Source: Aptenodytes patagonicus (lineage: Eukaryota; Chordata; Aves; Sphenisciformes; Spheniscidae). Taken from it: DNA of 64,000 nucleotides. Both the position numbers and the translations under genes were made by a program. Shown in pieces: positions 43,501 through 55,500 of this stretch; position 1 is the first letter of the stretch; each line of letters opens with the position of its first letter. The notes below the pieces were generated by a model, which had not been told where the DNA came from, made no database searches, and saw only the letters and a list, made by a program, of their open reading frames with translations. Location of the stretch: assembly GCF_965638725.1 (NCBI RefSeq), contig NC_134951.1, forward strand, positions 1,488,001 through 1,552,000, given 5' to 3'.

Positions 43501-46500
43501 GTGATGGGCTCTGGTGGGACCTGCGGAGTGGTCCCACCAGACTGACCCAGCAGAGACTCAGCCCGAGCCTGAGCCCGAGCTGGATCCGAAGCTCCTGGGG
43601 GAGAAGTCCTTCAGATGGAGCTCCTCCGGCACCCGAGCTTGGCCCCCTGCCTGGCGCGATGCTGCCTGTCTCCCCTGCCTGTGCTGAGGGAGCCCTGAAT
43701 TCCCCTGGCACTGTGCCTTCCGCCCCTCCTGGGCTGGGCTTTTCCAAACTTAGTCAATATTTTCCTCTGGTTTAAGAGGAAAAAAAAGTTGCCAGGAGGA
43801 ATTTGGGCACCAGCTCCAGCGGACATGGTCTGGGGCTTAACTCTTTCCCTGCCGCGTCCGGCCAACGCCTCGCCTCCCTCCCCGGGGGTGTGCTGCAGCG
43901 TGTCGGGACCTGGCTATGGATTTGGGTAGAGGAGCTGGGGCAGAGGCAGGATGGTAGATTCGCTGCGCAAAAGGGGATTTATCAAGGGATGCTTTACAAC
44001 GCCCGGCTACACCTGAACCTGACCTTCTCATACCCAAAGGGCTGGTGCTGTGACCACACCCAGAAAAGCACCAGAGAAAGCGAGATGGAGAAAGACCTAA
44101 AATAGCGGCCCTTTCAGCAACTCTTCCCGAAGGTGAACCCTCCAGAGATTGTTTTGTTTTTCTGTTTAAACAAAAAAAAAAAAAAAAAAGGAAAGAAGCC
44201 AGACGATATATTTCTGATGCTTGTTACACCCAAGAAAAACAGCCATGAATCTGTCAACGCAAAGAAATATAGCCGTCGGTGAAACAAGCACAGGCAGCCA
44301 GCGCTGAGGAGGGCTTTCGGAGAGCGATCGGGTTTCCAAGCTGGCTCTGCCTAACTTGGCTGGTCCTGCCGCCCGCCAGGGAGCCAGGGGAAAGGGGGTA
44401 CCAAAATATGAGGTTTTAAGCCCAGCCCAGGACCAGCAGCTCAGATGCTCAGATGTGCTGAACCCTCCTGCTCTGACACTGGTAGTCCTATGGGGGTCAT
44501 GTCTTCAGCAGTCAAGGTGAAGCCAGGGCTGGACACCCTGGATGGAGAAGGAGGTCCATGCCCCAGGCAGGACGGATCCTGTCGCCTCAATAGGAAAGAT
44601 CCTCCTGGGGACAGAAAGTCCCCACCAAAGGGAATCCTCCATCACCTCTGTGCCATCCCCGGCTCTTGGATGCAAAGCCAGTATTTCTAGGTTTGGCTTA
44701 AAATTAGAAACAGGCTCAAGCCGAGTCCTGTTTCTCAGGGCAGGGGGTGTCTTCTGTTGTTTTTTAAATTGAATTTCTCTCAAAAACAATGGTTGGAATT
44801 AAGGGGAAAAAAATTGGCATTCTTGACATTGAAAAAAGTGTCCTATGAAAAGCCTCAGAGCTGCAGCCGGTGGCCAAGTCCCCTCTGCCAGGCCGGAGGG
44901 ACCCTGCCCCGGGTCTCCATGTGCTGGCAGCGAGGCCAGCCCCGGCGCTTTGCAAGGGCTTGGTTTTAGTGAGCACGGGGTAGTGGCCAGCTCCTGCACA
45001 AACCTGGGCTGGGTGGCTGTGTCAAAGGAGCCTGGGGGCATCAACCTGCAGGTGATGGACCCTTGCAGCTCTCGCCGTCCTGGGGCCAGCTGGGAGACGA
45101 GGGAGACTTTTTGCCCCTAAAGACCGGCAGTCTGGCAGGAGAGGGGGCAGCAGGTTAATCCTGTTGCTCTTCAAGACTTGTGCGTAGCCGGTGAGGTCCC
45201 AGGGGACAGGTTGGGAAGTCACCAGGAGGTGTCCCGTTGACTCTATGGACTTTGGGTGAAGGCTTGCAGGGTTATGGGCACCCTGGATGTGGTGTTCCTT
45301 ACCTCGCAGCCCAGGCAGGCCGGGAAGACCGGGTTCACCCTCCATCCCTTCGTTGCCTTGGTCTCCTTTGGGTCCTGGTGGCCCTGAAACACAACAGGTA
45401 TCGGAGTGCAGCCATCGCGCCCCAGCTTCGCAGCTGTGCAGCAGATGCACCAGTGCATGCACCCACCCACCCTTCCCCAGCCGTTAGCATTCATCAGGTG
45501 TCCAGGGACCTCTCATAAACACAGACCCCCGCAGACAGGAGCAAAGTGGCAGCGAGGGAGCTTGCCAGCAGCCTTCTTCCACGATCTATGGATTTTGAAG
45601 GCCAAACGTGACTCCATCAACCTGTCTCACGTGCCAGCAAATTTCACCTTGCAGCTCCTGTGGTTCCACCTTGAGCGTGACTCCATGGGAAATTCCAGTC
45701 TCCTGGAGTTTCCTTTTGACCAAAAGTTGTGACATCTCCAACGAAATAACATTAAGAAAAAAAGAAAAGAAAAAAAAAAAAAAAAAGAAATGCATTTTGG
45801 AAATATTGAGGTGAACCTTTAGGAGAGGATTTGCATCACTGATCTCATCAGGAACTGGCCATCAGTGATTGCTTTTTGGTGCAAACTCTCGTGATCGAGC
45901 AGAAAGTCCAACCCAGTAATAGAGTTATATTCCTCAGCCTGCAAAAGGCCAAGTCCGCAAAGCTGAAAACAATTATGAGCTAAATCAATGGAAAGAAAGA
46001 ATTTGAACAGAGGGGAAAAAAAAAAAAGACTCATGGGATGATAGAAAATAGGGCAGAGAGAGGCCCCGAGGGGTCATTTGGTCTTTGTCCTACCAAGCCA
46101 GGGTGATAATTGGAAACTGTTAAACACTCTTTTCCTAGAAACCCCAAAAGCCGTAATCTCACAGTTGTGCAGAAAGCAAACAACCAGCCAGGGCTACAGG
46201 CGACGTGGTAACGCGAAAGGATGAGGAGAGGAAGAGGGGGGATGTTTAGCGGTCTTAATGAACGAGTAATTAGAATCTGCAAATATTACGCAGAAATCAG
46301 CAGGTTCCTGAGCAGGTGAACTGCAGCAAGCTCAGGAAACGTCCCGAGCTGGAGATGGCCAGGGGCTAGGAGAGGACTGCGGGGAACTATTGCGTTAGCT
46401 TGCCCTGGGTTTCCTCTTCCCTAGGTGATGCACATCTCCGGGCGCCGAGAGGACGTGGGGACGGACCCCAGACCCTGGGTGCATGTCTCCTGTTCCCGGT

Positions 46501-49500
46501 TGGCAAAACAAAAGGATGCAAAGAACAACGGACCCCCCGGGAGAGCTGAGTACAATGAGGAGGCATTTTTGGGTGGGAACAAGAGGAACCACGCGCAGCA
46601 GGGACACTGCCTGGCCCTGGGTAGGAGAGGCAGGATTCTCCATGATGGAGAAGGTCCAGCGACGTTCAAGAGCTGCTCCACAGAGGGACATGGGGCAGGA
46701 GCCAGGCGAGGTGGGCGCTGTACGAAGGTGCTGGGGTGGCTGGTGAAATAGTTTTCATCCCCATAGCACTAAAGAAGGGTGTTCAGACATTAAATCATCG
46801 AATCACAGAATAGTTTGGGTTGGAAGGGACCTCTAAAGATCATCTAGTCCAACCCCCCTGCCGCGGGCAGGGACATCTGCAACTAGAGCAGGTTGCTCAG
46901 AGCCCCGTCCAGCCTGACCTGGAATGTTTCCAGGGATGGGGCATCCACCACCTCTCTGGGCAACCTGTGACAGTGTCTCACCACCCGCATCGTAAAACTA
47001 CATGTTCTTAAATCTGCCTACTTGCCTGCTGGAGTTTGAAAAACTGAATAGATGGGCAAATAAATAAGCAATAGGAAGCACCCGATTGCATAAATAGAGG
47101 GTGTTAAGTACAGCCATTGATTTTCAGTGCCCCAAAAGAGCAAGAGGGAGGTCAAATCGTGCCAGTTTGTTAAAGTGGAATAATGTGGGTATGTTTAGGC
47201 TGCCCCATATCACCCAGCCCCTTCTGAAATAAAGAACTAATGGAGAATGTATTAAAATAAGTCGATACCATTAATTTCAGCCTACAGGGCATTACAGAAA
47301 GCAGAGCCTGCTGGAGATCCATGGCTTTATGGAGGTGATGGTGATTTTGATGGGTAGCAGTGGGAGTGTCAAGGCAAAGGGGTTTTTCTACCAGCACCAT
47401 CTCCTGCCTGAAGGCCCCACGTGTCCCAGGATGAGCAGTGAAAACTCCGCATGACGCAGCCATGCTCCTGGGTTCAGGTCAAGTTCTTCCCTCCCCTGCG
47501 GCACCCCAGCACAGCAAAGGTTGGGCTGCTGAAAACCACTTGCCTAAACAAAACAGATGCTTTCCCACCGCGAGCAAAACTAAAAGCAGCCCTGGAGACA
47601 TCTGTGGCGGGAGCCACCGAGGAAAGGTCTCCCATTTCGTCACCCTGACTTTGCCCCAAGCATCCTCTCCGAAGGGAAGGGGTCCCACACCAATGGCACT
47701 GGAGCAAAACTACTGCTGACACAAAATGTCTTTCTTCCCCCATGCCGGCTCCAGCATGGCTCGGCCGAGGTCCCCTGTGCAGGGGCAGCTCCGACAACTT
47801 CCATCTGCTCTGGTTTTATCAGCACACTGGGAAATAACCCACACTAGGGCCCCACCTCAGTTCTGTTAACCCTGGAAGGGCCATGGGATCTGCCCGCTCG
47901 GGGCATCTCTCGGTGGGATGGGGGTTGGAGCTGCCCGTCCTCCTTAAAATCAGCTGCTACAGTGCAGCCCCCCCAGTCCTCTGCCACCATCTCATCTCAT
48001 CTCATCTCATCTCATCTCATCTCATCTCATCTCATCTCATCTCATCTCATCTCATCCCATCCCATCCCATCCCATCCCATCCCATCTATCATCTCAGAAA
48101 ACTGTCCCAAGGGACATCGGGGAGGTCAAGGGCATGGACAGGCTAAGAAGGGAACTAAGTTTCATGGAGGATGACCATGGGCGACAGACAGTCTCATCTG
48201 CTCCGTAAGAGCTGGAGGCTGGGAGAACACAGCCGGGAAAGAGACATGTTGTCCCTTTCCCTAATGCCTGGGGTTAGAAACAGGGCTTGGGGATGGGCAG
48301 ATTGTCAGGCTGATCCTGTTTGCTGGCTCCTAGGTTTTGGCATTCATCCTTCAGAGCTATTCCCACAGTAGTGAGCCCTGTGGTCCATCAGCCACCAGAA
48401 CACCTCTTGGCTACATCCAGGCAGCTCCATGAGCAGAGATGGTCCCATTCCCAGGGACAGCTGGTGGGCTGGGACACAGGGAGCAGCTGGGGTGGAGGAT
48501 GCATGAGCACTGGGAGGGGTGGTTGGGAGAGGCTGAGCAGCACTGCAGACACCGTGCCAAGCTGGTCCCCACCCCACAGTGTTTGAGGTTTGCACTCGGG
48601 AAAGAAAACCCCAGCCCAGATGCACCCCTGCTTCACCCTCCTGCCTGCACAGGGCTGGGCTGCTCACTGCATCAGCGGAGAAGAAAAACCCTCCAAAACC
48701 ATCGGGACGAGGACTTTCATGATATGCACAGATCTGACGGCCAGATGGGACCGTTGCAATCACCCCGCCAGACCCGCTGCGAGCCAGCACATCCCACCCA
48801 GCGAGTTGTGCAAGCGGCTCCGGGCAGGCGGTGGATGATCCCGGGCATCCTCCCTCCTGGTGACACCATTATTTAAGACCCAGAGCCCCTCTGCGCTGCG
48901 AGGCCAAGCCCTCGAGACACACAAGCTGCTTGGCATCGTCGGCTGCTGGAGACGAGCCTGGGGACCTCCCCAGGCTGCCATCACCAGCAGACAGCCTCAA
49001 AAAGCCAGAGCCCGGGGTAGCTAAGGTCTCGGGGGAAGGAAAATGCACCCCCGAGCAGGCAGCCCTGCATCGCCCAGGACTGGCTCTGCTGCTGCAAATC
49101 CAGCCAGAAGCATGGTGGATTCATCCAAGGACATTTGGAGCCGGGGTAAAGCCAGCTGAGCACAAGGCTCCTAAATTATCCACGACCCATCGCTGCCGAC
49201 AGAAAGCGGGGAGGGAGGAGGGATGGGGAGGGAGGGAGGTGGGGGCTGCCAGGAATGTGTCAGAGCAGCGGCTGATAAATCAGGTGCTGGCCCGTTGGGA
49301 GGGGATTTGTTTTGCTTTCTGCTCATGTTAATTGGAGTAACATGGCGCATGGGTGTCGGGCTCCACGACAGTCCCCTTCCTCAGTGGCTTCATCCAAGAG
49401 ACGGTGATGTCCTCCCCATGGCAGTGGGGGCAAGAGAGGCCACGGGGGTGGGTAGGCAGCTACGAAAACCTCAAAGCAGCGGGTGCAACATAGTCCCAGC

Positions 49501-52500
49501 AGCCCCGAACCAGGCATCGGGAGCCAACGTCCCCCAAGGACCGGGGAAATGACCCCTATGAGCTGCTGGTACCCGAGGGTGATGGTTGGCCTGGATGGGG
49601 AGATGTAGCTGCTGCGGTTCGAACTACATCTGTCCCCTCTCGGCTCAGCAGACGGCCAGAGGGAGCAAGTGCTTCCCCATCTGGTATTTCAGCTGGAAGG
49701 ACCAGAAATGAGCAACAGCTCATTGCATCTCTGCAGGTGCAAACCAACAGCCTAGAAGTGGGACAGCAACTGTCCCCCAACCTCTTGCTCTGCCCCAAGA
49801 GCTTGCACTGGGCTTTTCTGTGTTTCTTCATGGCTTTTCCCTCTCCCATGGCCATTCGCTGGGACTGTGATCAGGTCATGGCGTTTAACAGCCATGGATG
49901 TGTCCTGCATGAATTTGTCCAGCTCCTTTTGGACCCGCTTGGGTTTCTGCCTCCACAAAGTCCTGCAGCAAGGGGCTCCAGCTGGGTGAAAAGGTGGCAT
50001 GTGGGAAAGGGCTGAGCCTCTCCTGGGCTTGCTGCCCACCATTTCATTGGGTTCCCCCTTGCTCTTGTGCCATAAATCACGAAGATGCTCATGACTTTGC
50101 TGGCTCCCATCACAGCCCTGTTTGGCTGCCCCAGTTCCCAAAGAGCCTGACCCTTTCCCTTCCCCATCATCCCACGAAGCCAAGCTGCTCCCAAGGAGTG
50201 CAGCTCCCTTCGCTCCCTCTCCTATTTTAGCCTCTAAGATCTTTGAAGCAAAAGCCACCTCTCCCTTGGTGCAGCACAGAGGGACCCTCCTCTTGCCGCT
50301 CCCCAGTCACATCAGGCAGCCGGACCGGGGTCCACCACAGCAGACGTGGGTTTCTCCAGTGCAGGCATCTCCACCTGAGCTGGTCCCCTTGGAGCTGGGC
50401 TGTCCTAGGAGATCTAGTGCTGTGGGATGCAGAGAAGTGGGTGATCCCACGGCAGCAAGACAGTAAGGTATGAAACAGCTGGAAATTCCTGACATCAGAG
50501 AGGAAGAAATGTCCAAGTAGCTGGTTAACCCTGGCCATACAGCTACGCTCACGAGATAACGGTGTGACAAATGGCTGGACCTTGCAGATAATTAAGAAAA
50601 AGGGAGTAGATGCTTAGCAGACTGCGGGGGCGGGGGGGGGCAGATTACCGAGGCAACCATATTAAATACCGAAAAAAGGGCATCAGCAAAACTAGAATCA
50701 ATGGTCAAGAGTTAGCAGGGATGGGTTGTTTATTTCACCATGCTGAGGGTGTTGAGACACTGGCCCAGGTTGCCCAGAGAGGTGGTGGATGCCCCGTCCC
50801 TGGAAACATTCCAGGTCAGGCTGGACGGGGCTCTGAGCAACCTGCTCTAGTTGCAGATGTCCCTGCCCACGGCAGGGGGGTTGGACTTTAGAGGTCCCTT
50901 CCCACCCAAACCATTCTGTGATTCTATGACTTGGGAGGGGCTGAGGGTGGTAAAGGAGGAGAAGATGGGAGGGGGGAAATGGAGTAAAGGGGATGTACAG
51001 TAAAGCAAATTATGTGATTGATGATGACTGAGGGAACTGGTGGGCAGCCTGCTGCTTGATCACTGCAGTACGAAGCAGGGCAAAAAACCCACCGTCTCTG
51101 TCGCGCCCGGTCTGGTTCACTTTCATGGTCAGGAGAGACCTGGCAGAGTTTTTTCCTGGCATCTTTGAGGGAACCTTGGGAGCTTTCTTCCTAACATGGA
51201 CGGAGGAGCATTTGGAGAGTCCAAGAGTCCAAGGTGATGGAGACACCTGAACACCGCAGACACCTCAGCAGTGGTGCCTGGTGGATTTGATACACCAAAG
51301 AGTACCTGAGACATCCCCACAGGACATCCCCATGCCACAGGGACCATTTCCACCACCACCCAAAGCACCGAGGACACCCCCCTCCTCACGACAGCTTCAT
51401 GCACCGGCGAGGGAGCTGCTTATAAGAGGTGCTCGGCTTACCCCGTATCATGGAGATGTTCTTCAGCGCAACGGAGTGCTCCCAGTCCTTCAGCCGCAGG
51501 TCCTCCGTCACGTTGTTGAGGATGGCCAGCTCGTGCTTCAGCTGCTCCTCCATGGCTATGTGGATGAGGCGCATCTGCCGGGCATCTTCGGTGGCGTTGC
51601 TGATCAGCACCTGCAGGTCCTGGATGCGGGTATGGTGGATGTTCACGTCGTAGGAGAAGGTCCTGTTCATGGTGTCCATGGCCCCGTTCACGGCCATCAC
51701 CTGGTCGCTCAGGCTCTCCACCCTGCTGCCCAGGTGGCTCAGGAGGTGGTCGTGGTGCTGCAGCAGCAGCCGGCTGCTGTTGCCTTCCACGGAGAGCTTG
51801 TACATCTCCTGCTGAGCTGCGTCGCTCTGCTGGGTCAAGCTGTCCCAGAGGTTGGACACCGCCTTGTCAGTTTGGCTGGCCTGGGTCTGCAGGCTCCAGA
51901 GAAGCCCTTCCAGCTTCTGCAGTGACCCCGTCATGAGGAACAAGGAGTCCGAGTGGTTCTGCAGGAGGTCCTGGAGCCTCCAGATGTGGTCCAGCATGTC
52001 GCCCTTCAGGGGTAGGTGCAGCAGCTTCACCTGCATGTCCCTAAAGCTCTCGTTGAGGCGGTTGACGTTCCCCATCAGCGCCTTCAGGTCCTCGGGGGAA
52101 GTCTGTGGTCTGGAGACTGCAAGGGATGGAGAGGAGAGGGCATCAGAAGCCACCCCATGGAAGCGGGGACCCTCCTGAGAGATGCAACCCCGCCTCCTCC
52201 CAAGGAGCGCTTGGACATCCCCCTGTTCCTTGGTGCTCAGAGGTGGAAGCCCTACCTCAAACCCCAAAAGGTTCATCCCAAAAGCCCCTCTCTGGCCCCA
52301 CGGTTTTCTCCATGGTTGGAGAAGGAGGTTGAAGGTCTGGAGAAGGAGACACCTCGCTCGGGAAGGACAGCAAAAGCTCCCAGCAGCTCTGGGCTTCGGG
52401 GTGGCTCTGGGCTTTGCCAGATGGGTCACGGTGCTACAAAGCTCTACCTTGTGGCTTTGCCCGGCTTGTGTTTGCCTTTGGTCAGAGGACTGGCGGCTAA

Positions 52501-55500
52501 AAGCATCCGCTTCCCTTTCCTGAAAACAGACCTTAAAAACTGCTAAATTCCCCCGCTGAGGTTTTAATTTTAATTTTAACAATCAGGTTTCCCTTCTGGC
52601 TGCTGATCCCGGGCCTGAGCTCAGCCCCTTGCTCTATAATGAAGACCATCAGGCTGGCTCGGCAGGTCTCCACGGCGCTGGGTGCGGTTTGCTGTCAGCC
52701 TCTAAGTACCGCATCCCGCATCCCGGGGCTGCCAGGGCTCTTCCCGAGGGAGGGAAGGAGGGAGGAAACCCACCCCGGCTCAGGAGCATCCACATCCCTC
52801 ATCCCGGGGCTGCCAGGGCTCTTCCCGAGCGAGGGAGGAAACCCACCCTGGCTCAGGAGCATCCTTCACCCCCCACCTCTGCAATCCTGGTGGGAGAGAG
52901 TTCCCGGCCATCCAGGCACCCACCCCAAACTCCTCCTGGCCTCGCGCCAGCTCCCAGAGCACCGAGATGGGGTTCGGAGAGGGAACCTGGAAATCTGGGG
53001 GGGGGGGGGGGAACCTCTTGCTCTCAGCGGCTCCTACCACTGCTTCAGCAGCCCCCTGCCCAGCAAGCCCAGCGGCACCCGGTAAAGCCTGATCCTGGAC
53101 CCCGGCACCCTGTTGCATGCCTTGGTGCACCCCAAAAACGCTGATCCAGGCAGGGGATAACATCTTCTCCCTCCGCCTTGCATCGACGCTGGGTCTCCAA
53201 CGCAGCCTGGGGTGGGGGACTCAAGGCCAAACCCACACGAATAATGGGATTTTTTTTTTTTTTTTCCTAAATAAATAATCCCCATTGTTCTTGAAGCTGT
53301 GGTGGGGCTTCGGCTGGCGCGATGCTGGGGGCTGGCGCGGGACCGGCCTGGCAGCTCACCCCCTCATTTCCACGGAGGAGAAACGGAGCGAAGCCGTTTG
53401 GTTTGAATTAAAATCGCAGGAGTAAGGAGAGGGCGAAAGCAGACGTGCACATGCGAAGGGCTCCAGCCCCCCGCCCCGGGCTCAGGGCCACCCGCAGCAG
53501 AGGCGCTGGGTGCCCGGGAGGGGACCAGGGGGACCAGCCGTGCCCAGGGACGGGGCTCTGGGAGGGCCAGCGGGTGCCGTAACGGAGGAGCTGAGCATCT
53601 TCCAGGCACCGAAGGCATCTTTCCTCTGTTAATTAGTCCCGCTGCTGGACTGCCCCAGCTTCCCAGGCTGGGCTGCAGCGTGCCAGCTCGGAGCTCTCCT
53701 CCTGGGGCACGGTGACATTGTTTGGTCCCCTCTTGCGTGTCCCTGCTTGTCACCTGCATCACTGCAGGGGGGGACGTCTCAATGTCACGGGTTATCGCCT
53801 GTCCCTGCTGTGCCAGGCGCCCAGCGGGCACCGTCTCGGGGGAGCCTTTGCCCGTGGGGGTTCGCAACGGGGAAAGCAACCAAGCAACGTGCCCAAAGCC
53901 ACCCCGAGAGGGGACGACTGGCAAGGAAAGACCTTGGCAAAAATCGCCACGGGGCTGGCGAAGGGCTGGGTGCTGCTGCCTTCTGCGTGGGTGACCAAAG
54001 CTGCTCCGCCGAGCGTTTCTTGACCCAGGGTGCCTGTGATGGGTGCAGAGACAACCACGGCTTCCTTGCAACGAAACCAAGGGGAAAAGCAGCCCTGTGT
54101 GACCAGCACAAGGAGAAATAACCCCAACCCCAGGTCCTGCGGTGGCCGAGGGCTGGGAAGCACGGGCGAGCTCCCCTCCTTTGCACCTGCGGTTAGTTGC
54201 AAAGCCTGCGGAGTTCCCCAAATTCCCATAAATCACTTCCAATAACCAGCTGGGATCCCAGCGGCTCTCCTCTGCCCAGCCCTGGCACCGCAGCCACCAA
54301 CCCGAGGGCAGCCAAGGCTGCTCCGGAGCATCCCGCAGCCAAAACCACGCCGGGAAGCTTCCAAGCAGCAACACCTCCAGCCTTGGACTGCTCTGTGCGT
54401 GCACGTGCGTGCGTGCCAGCAGCTCTCCTGCCTCCCAAATCTTCTGCCTCCCATTTTCCACTTGCCGGGTTGGTAGGATGGACTAATCCTGCCGCAAGGC
54501 AGAGGCACGGACATCGCCCCGCTCAGCAGGCAAAAGCTGCGGGCCAGGGCTGCAGGCGCAGGGCTGAGCCAGAGGAGCAGAACGTGGGCGTTGTGGGCCC
54601 ATAACGCCCTCCTTGGTTTCTGTTCTTTGCATGAAATCAAGAGCTGGGAGCTGGCGAGTCGTAGAGTTGCTGGGAACCTGGAGCACACGCAGAAATGCAT
54701 GCACACCAGCTCATGTGCGTGCACACACACGCTCGCACACGTGTGCAGGCATAGAATCAGAGAATCATAGAGTCATTGAGGTTGGAAAAGACCTCTAAGA
54801 TCATCGAGTCCAACCGTCAACCCAACACCACCATGCCCACTAAACCATGTCCCTCAGCGCCTCATCTACACGTCTTTTAAATACCTCCAGGGGTGGGGAC
54901 TCAACCACTTCCCTGGGCAGCCTGGTCCAATGTTTCACCACTCTTTCAGTAAAGACATTTTTCCTCATGTCCAATCTAAACCCCCCCTGGCACAACTTGA
55001 GGCCGTTTCCTCTCGTCCTGTCGCTTGTTCCTTGGGAGAAGAGACCGACCCCCACCTCACTACAACCTCCTTTCAGGTGGTTGTAGAGAGCGATGAGGTC
55101 TCCCCTCAGCCTCCTCTTCTCCAGGCTGAACAAGCCCAGTTCCCTCAGCCGCTCCTCATCAGACTTGTTCTCCAGACCCCTCACCAGCCTCGTTGCCCTT
55201 CTCTGGACACGCTCCAGCACCTCAACGTCCTTCTTGTAGTGAGGGGCCCAAAACTGAACACAGTGTTTGAGGTGCGGCCTCACCAGGGCCGAGTACAGGG
55301 GCACGATCACTTCCCTACTCCTGCTGGCCACACTATTTCTGATACAGGCCAGGATGCCATTGGCCTTCTTGGCCGCCTGGGCACACTGCCGGCTCATGTT
55401 CAGCCGGCTGTCGACCAGCACCCCAGGTCCTTTTCCGACAGGCAGCTTTCCAGCCACTCTTCCCCAGGCCTGTAGCGCTGCATGGGGTTGTTGTGGCCGA

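Larger units (their letters stand above)
45384..51441 (-). other. SCARA5 intron with two CR1 ends and a pentanucleotide microsatellite
   Basis: Holds CR1 fragments at 46795-46992 and 50745-50930, the (CATCT)n/(CATCC)n array at 47989-48093 and an A-run at 45768-45787. Nothing else is recognised. Confidence 0.65.

Noticed and set aside
53364-54461. 365-codon minus-strand open frame
   Set aside because: Low-complexity, GC-driven, no domain, and no splice relation to the SCARA5 exons on the same strand.
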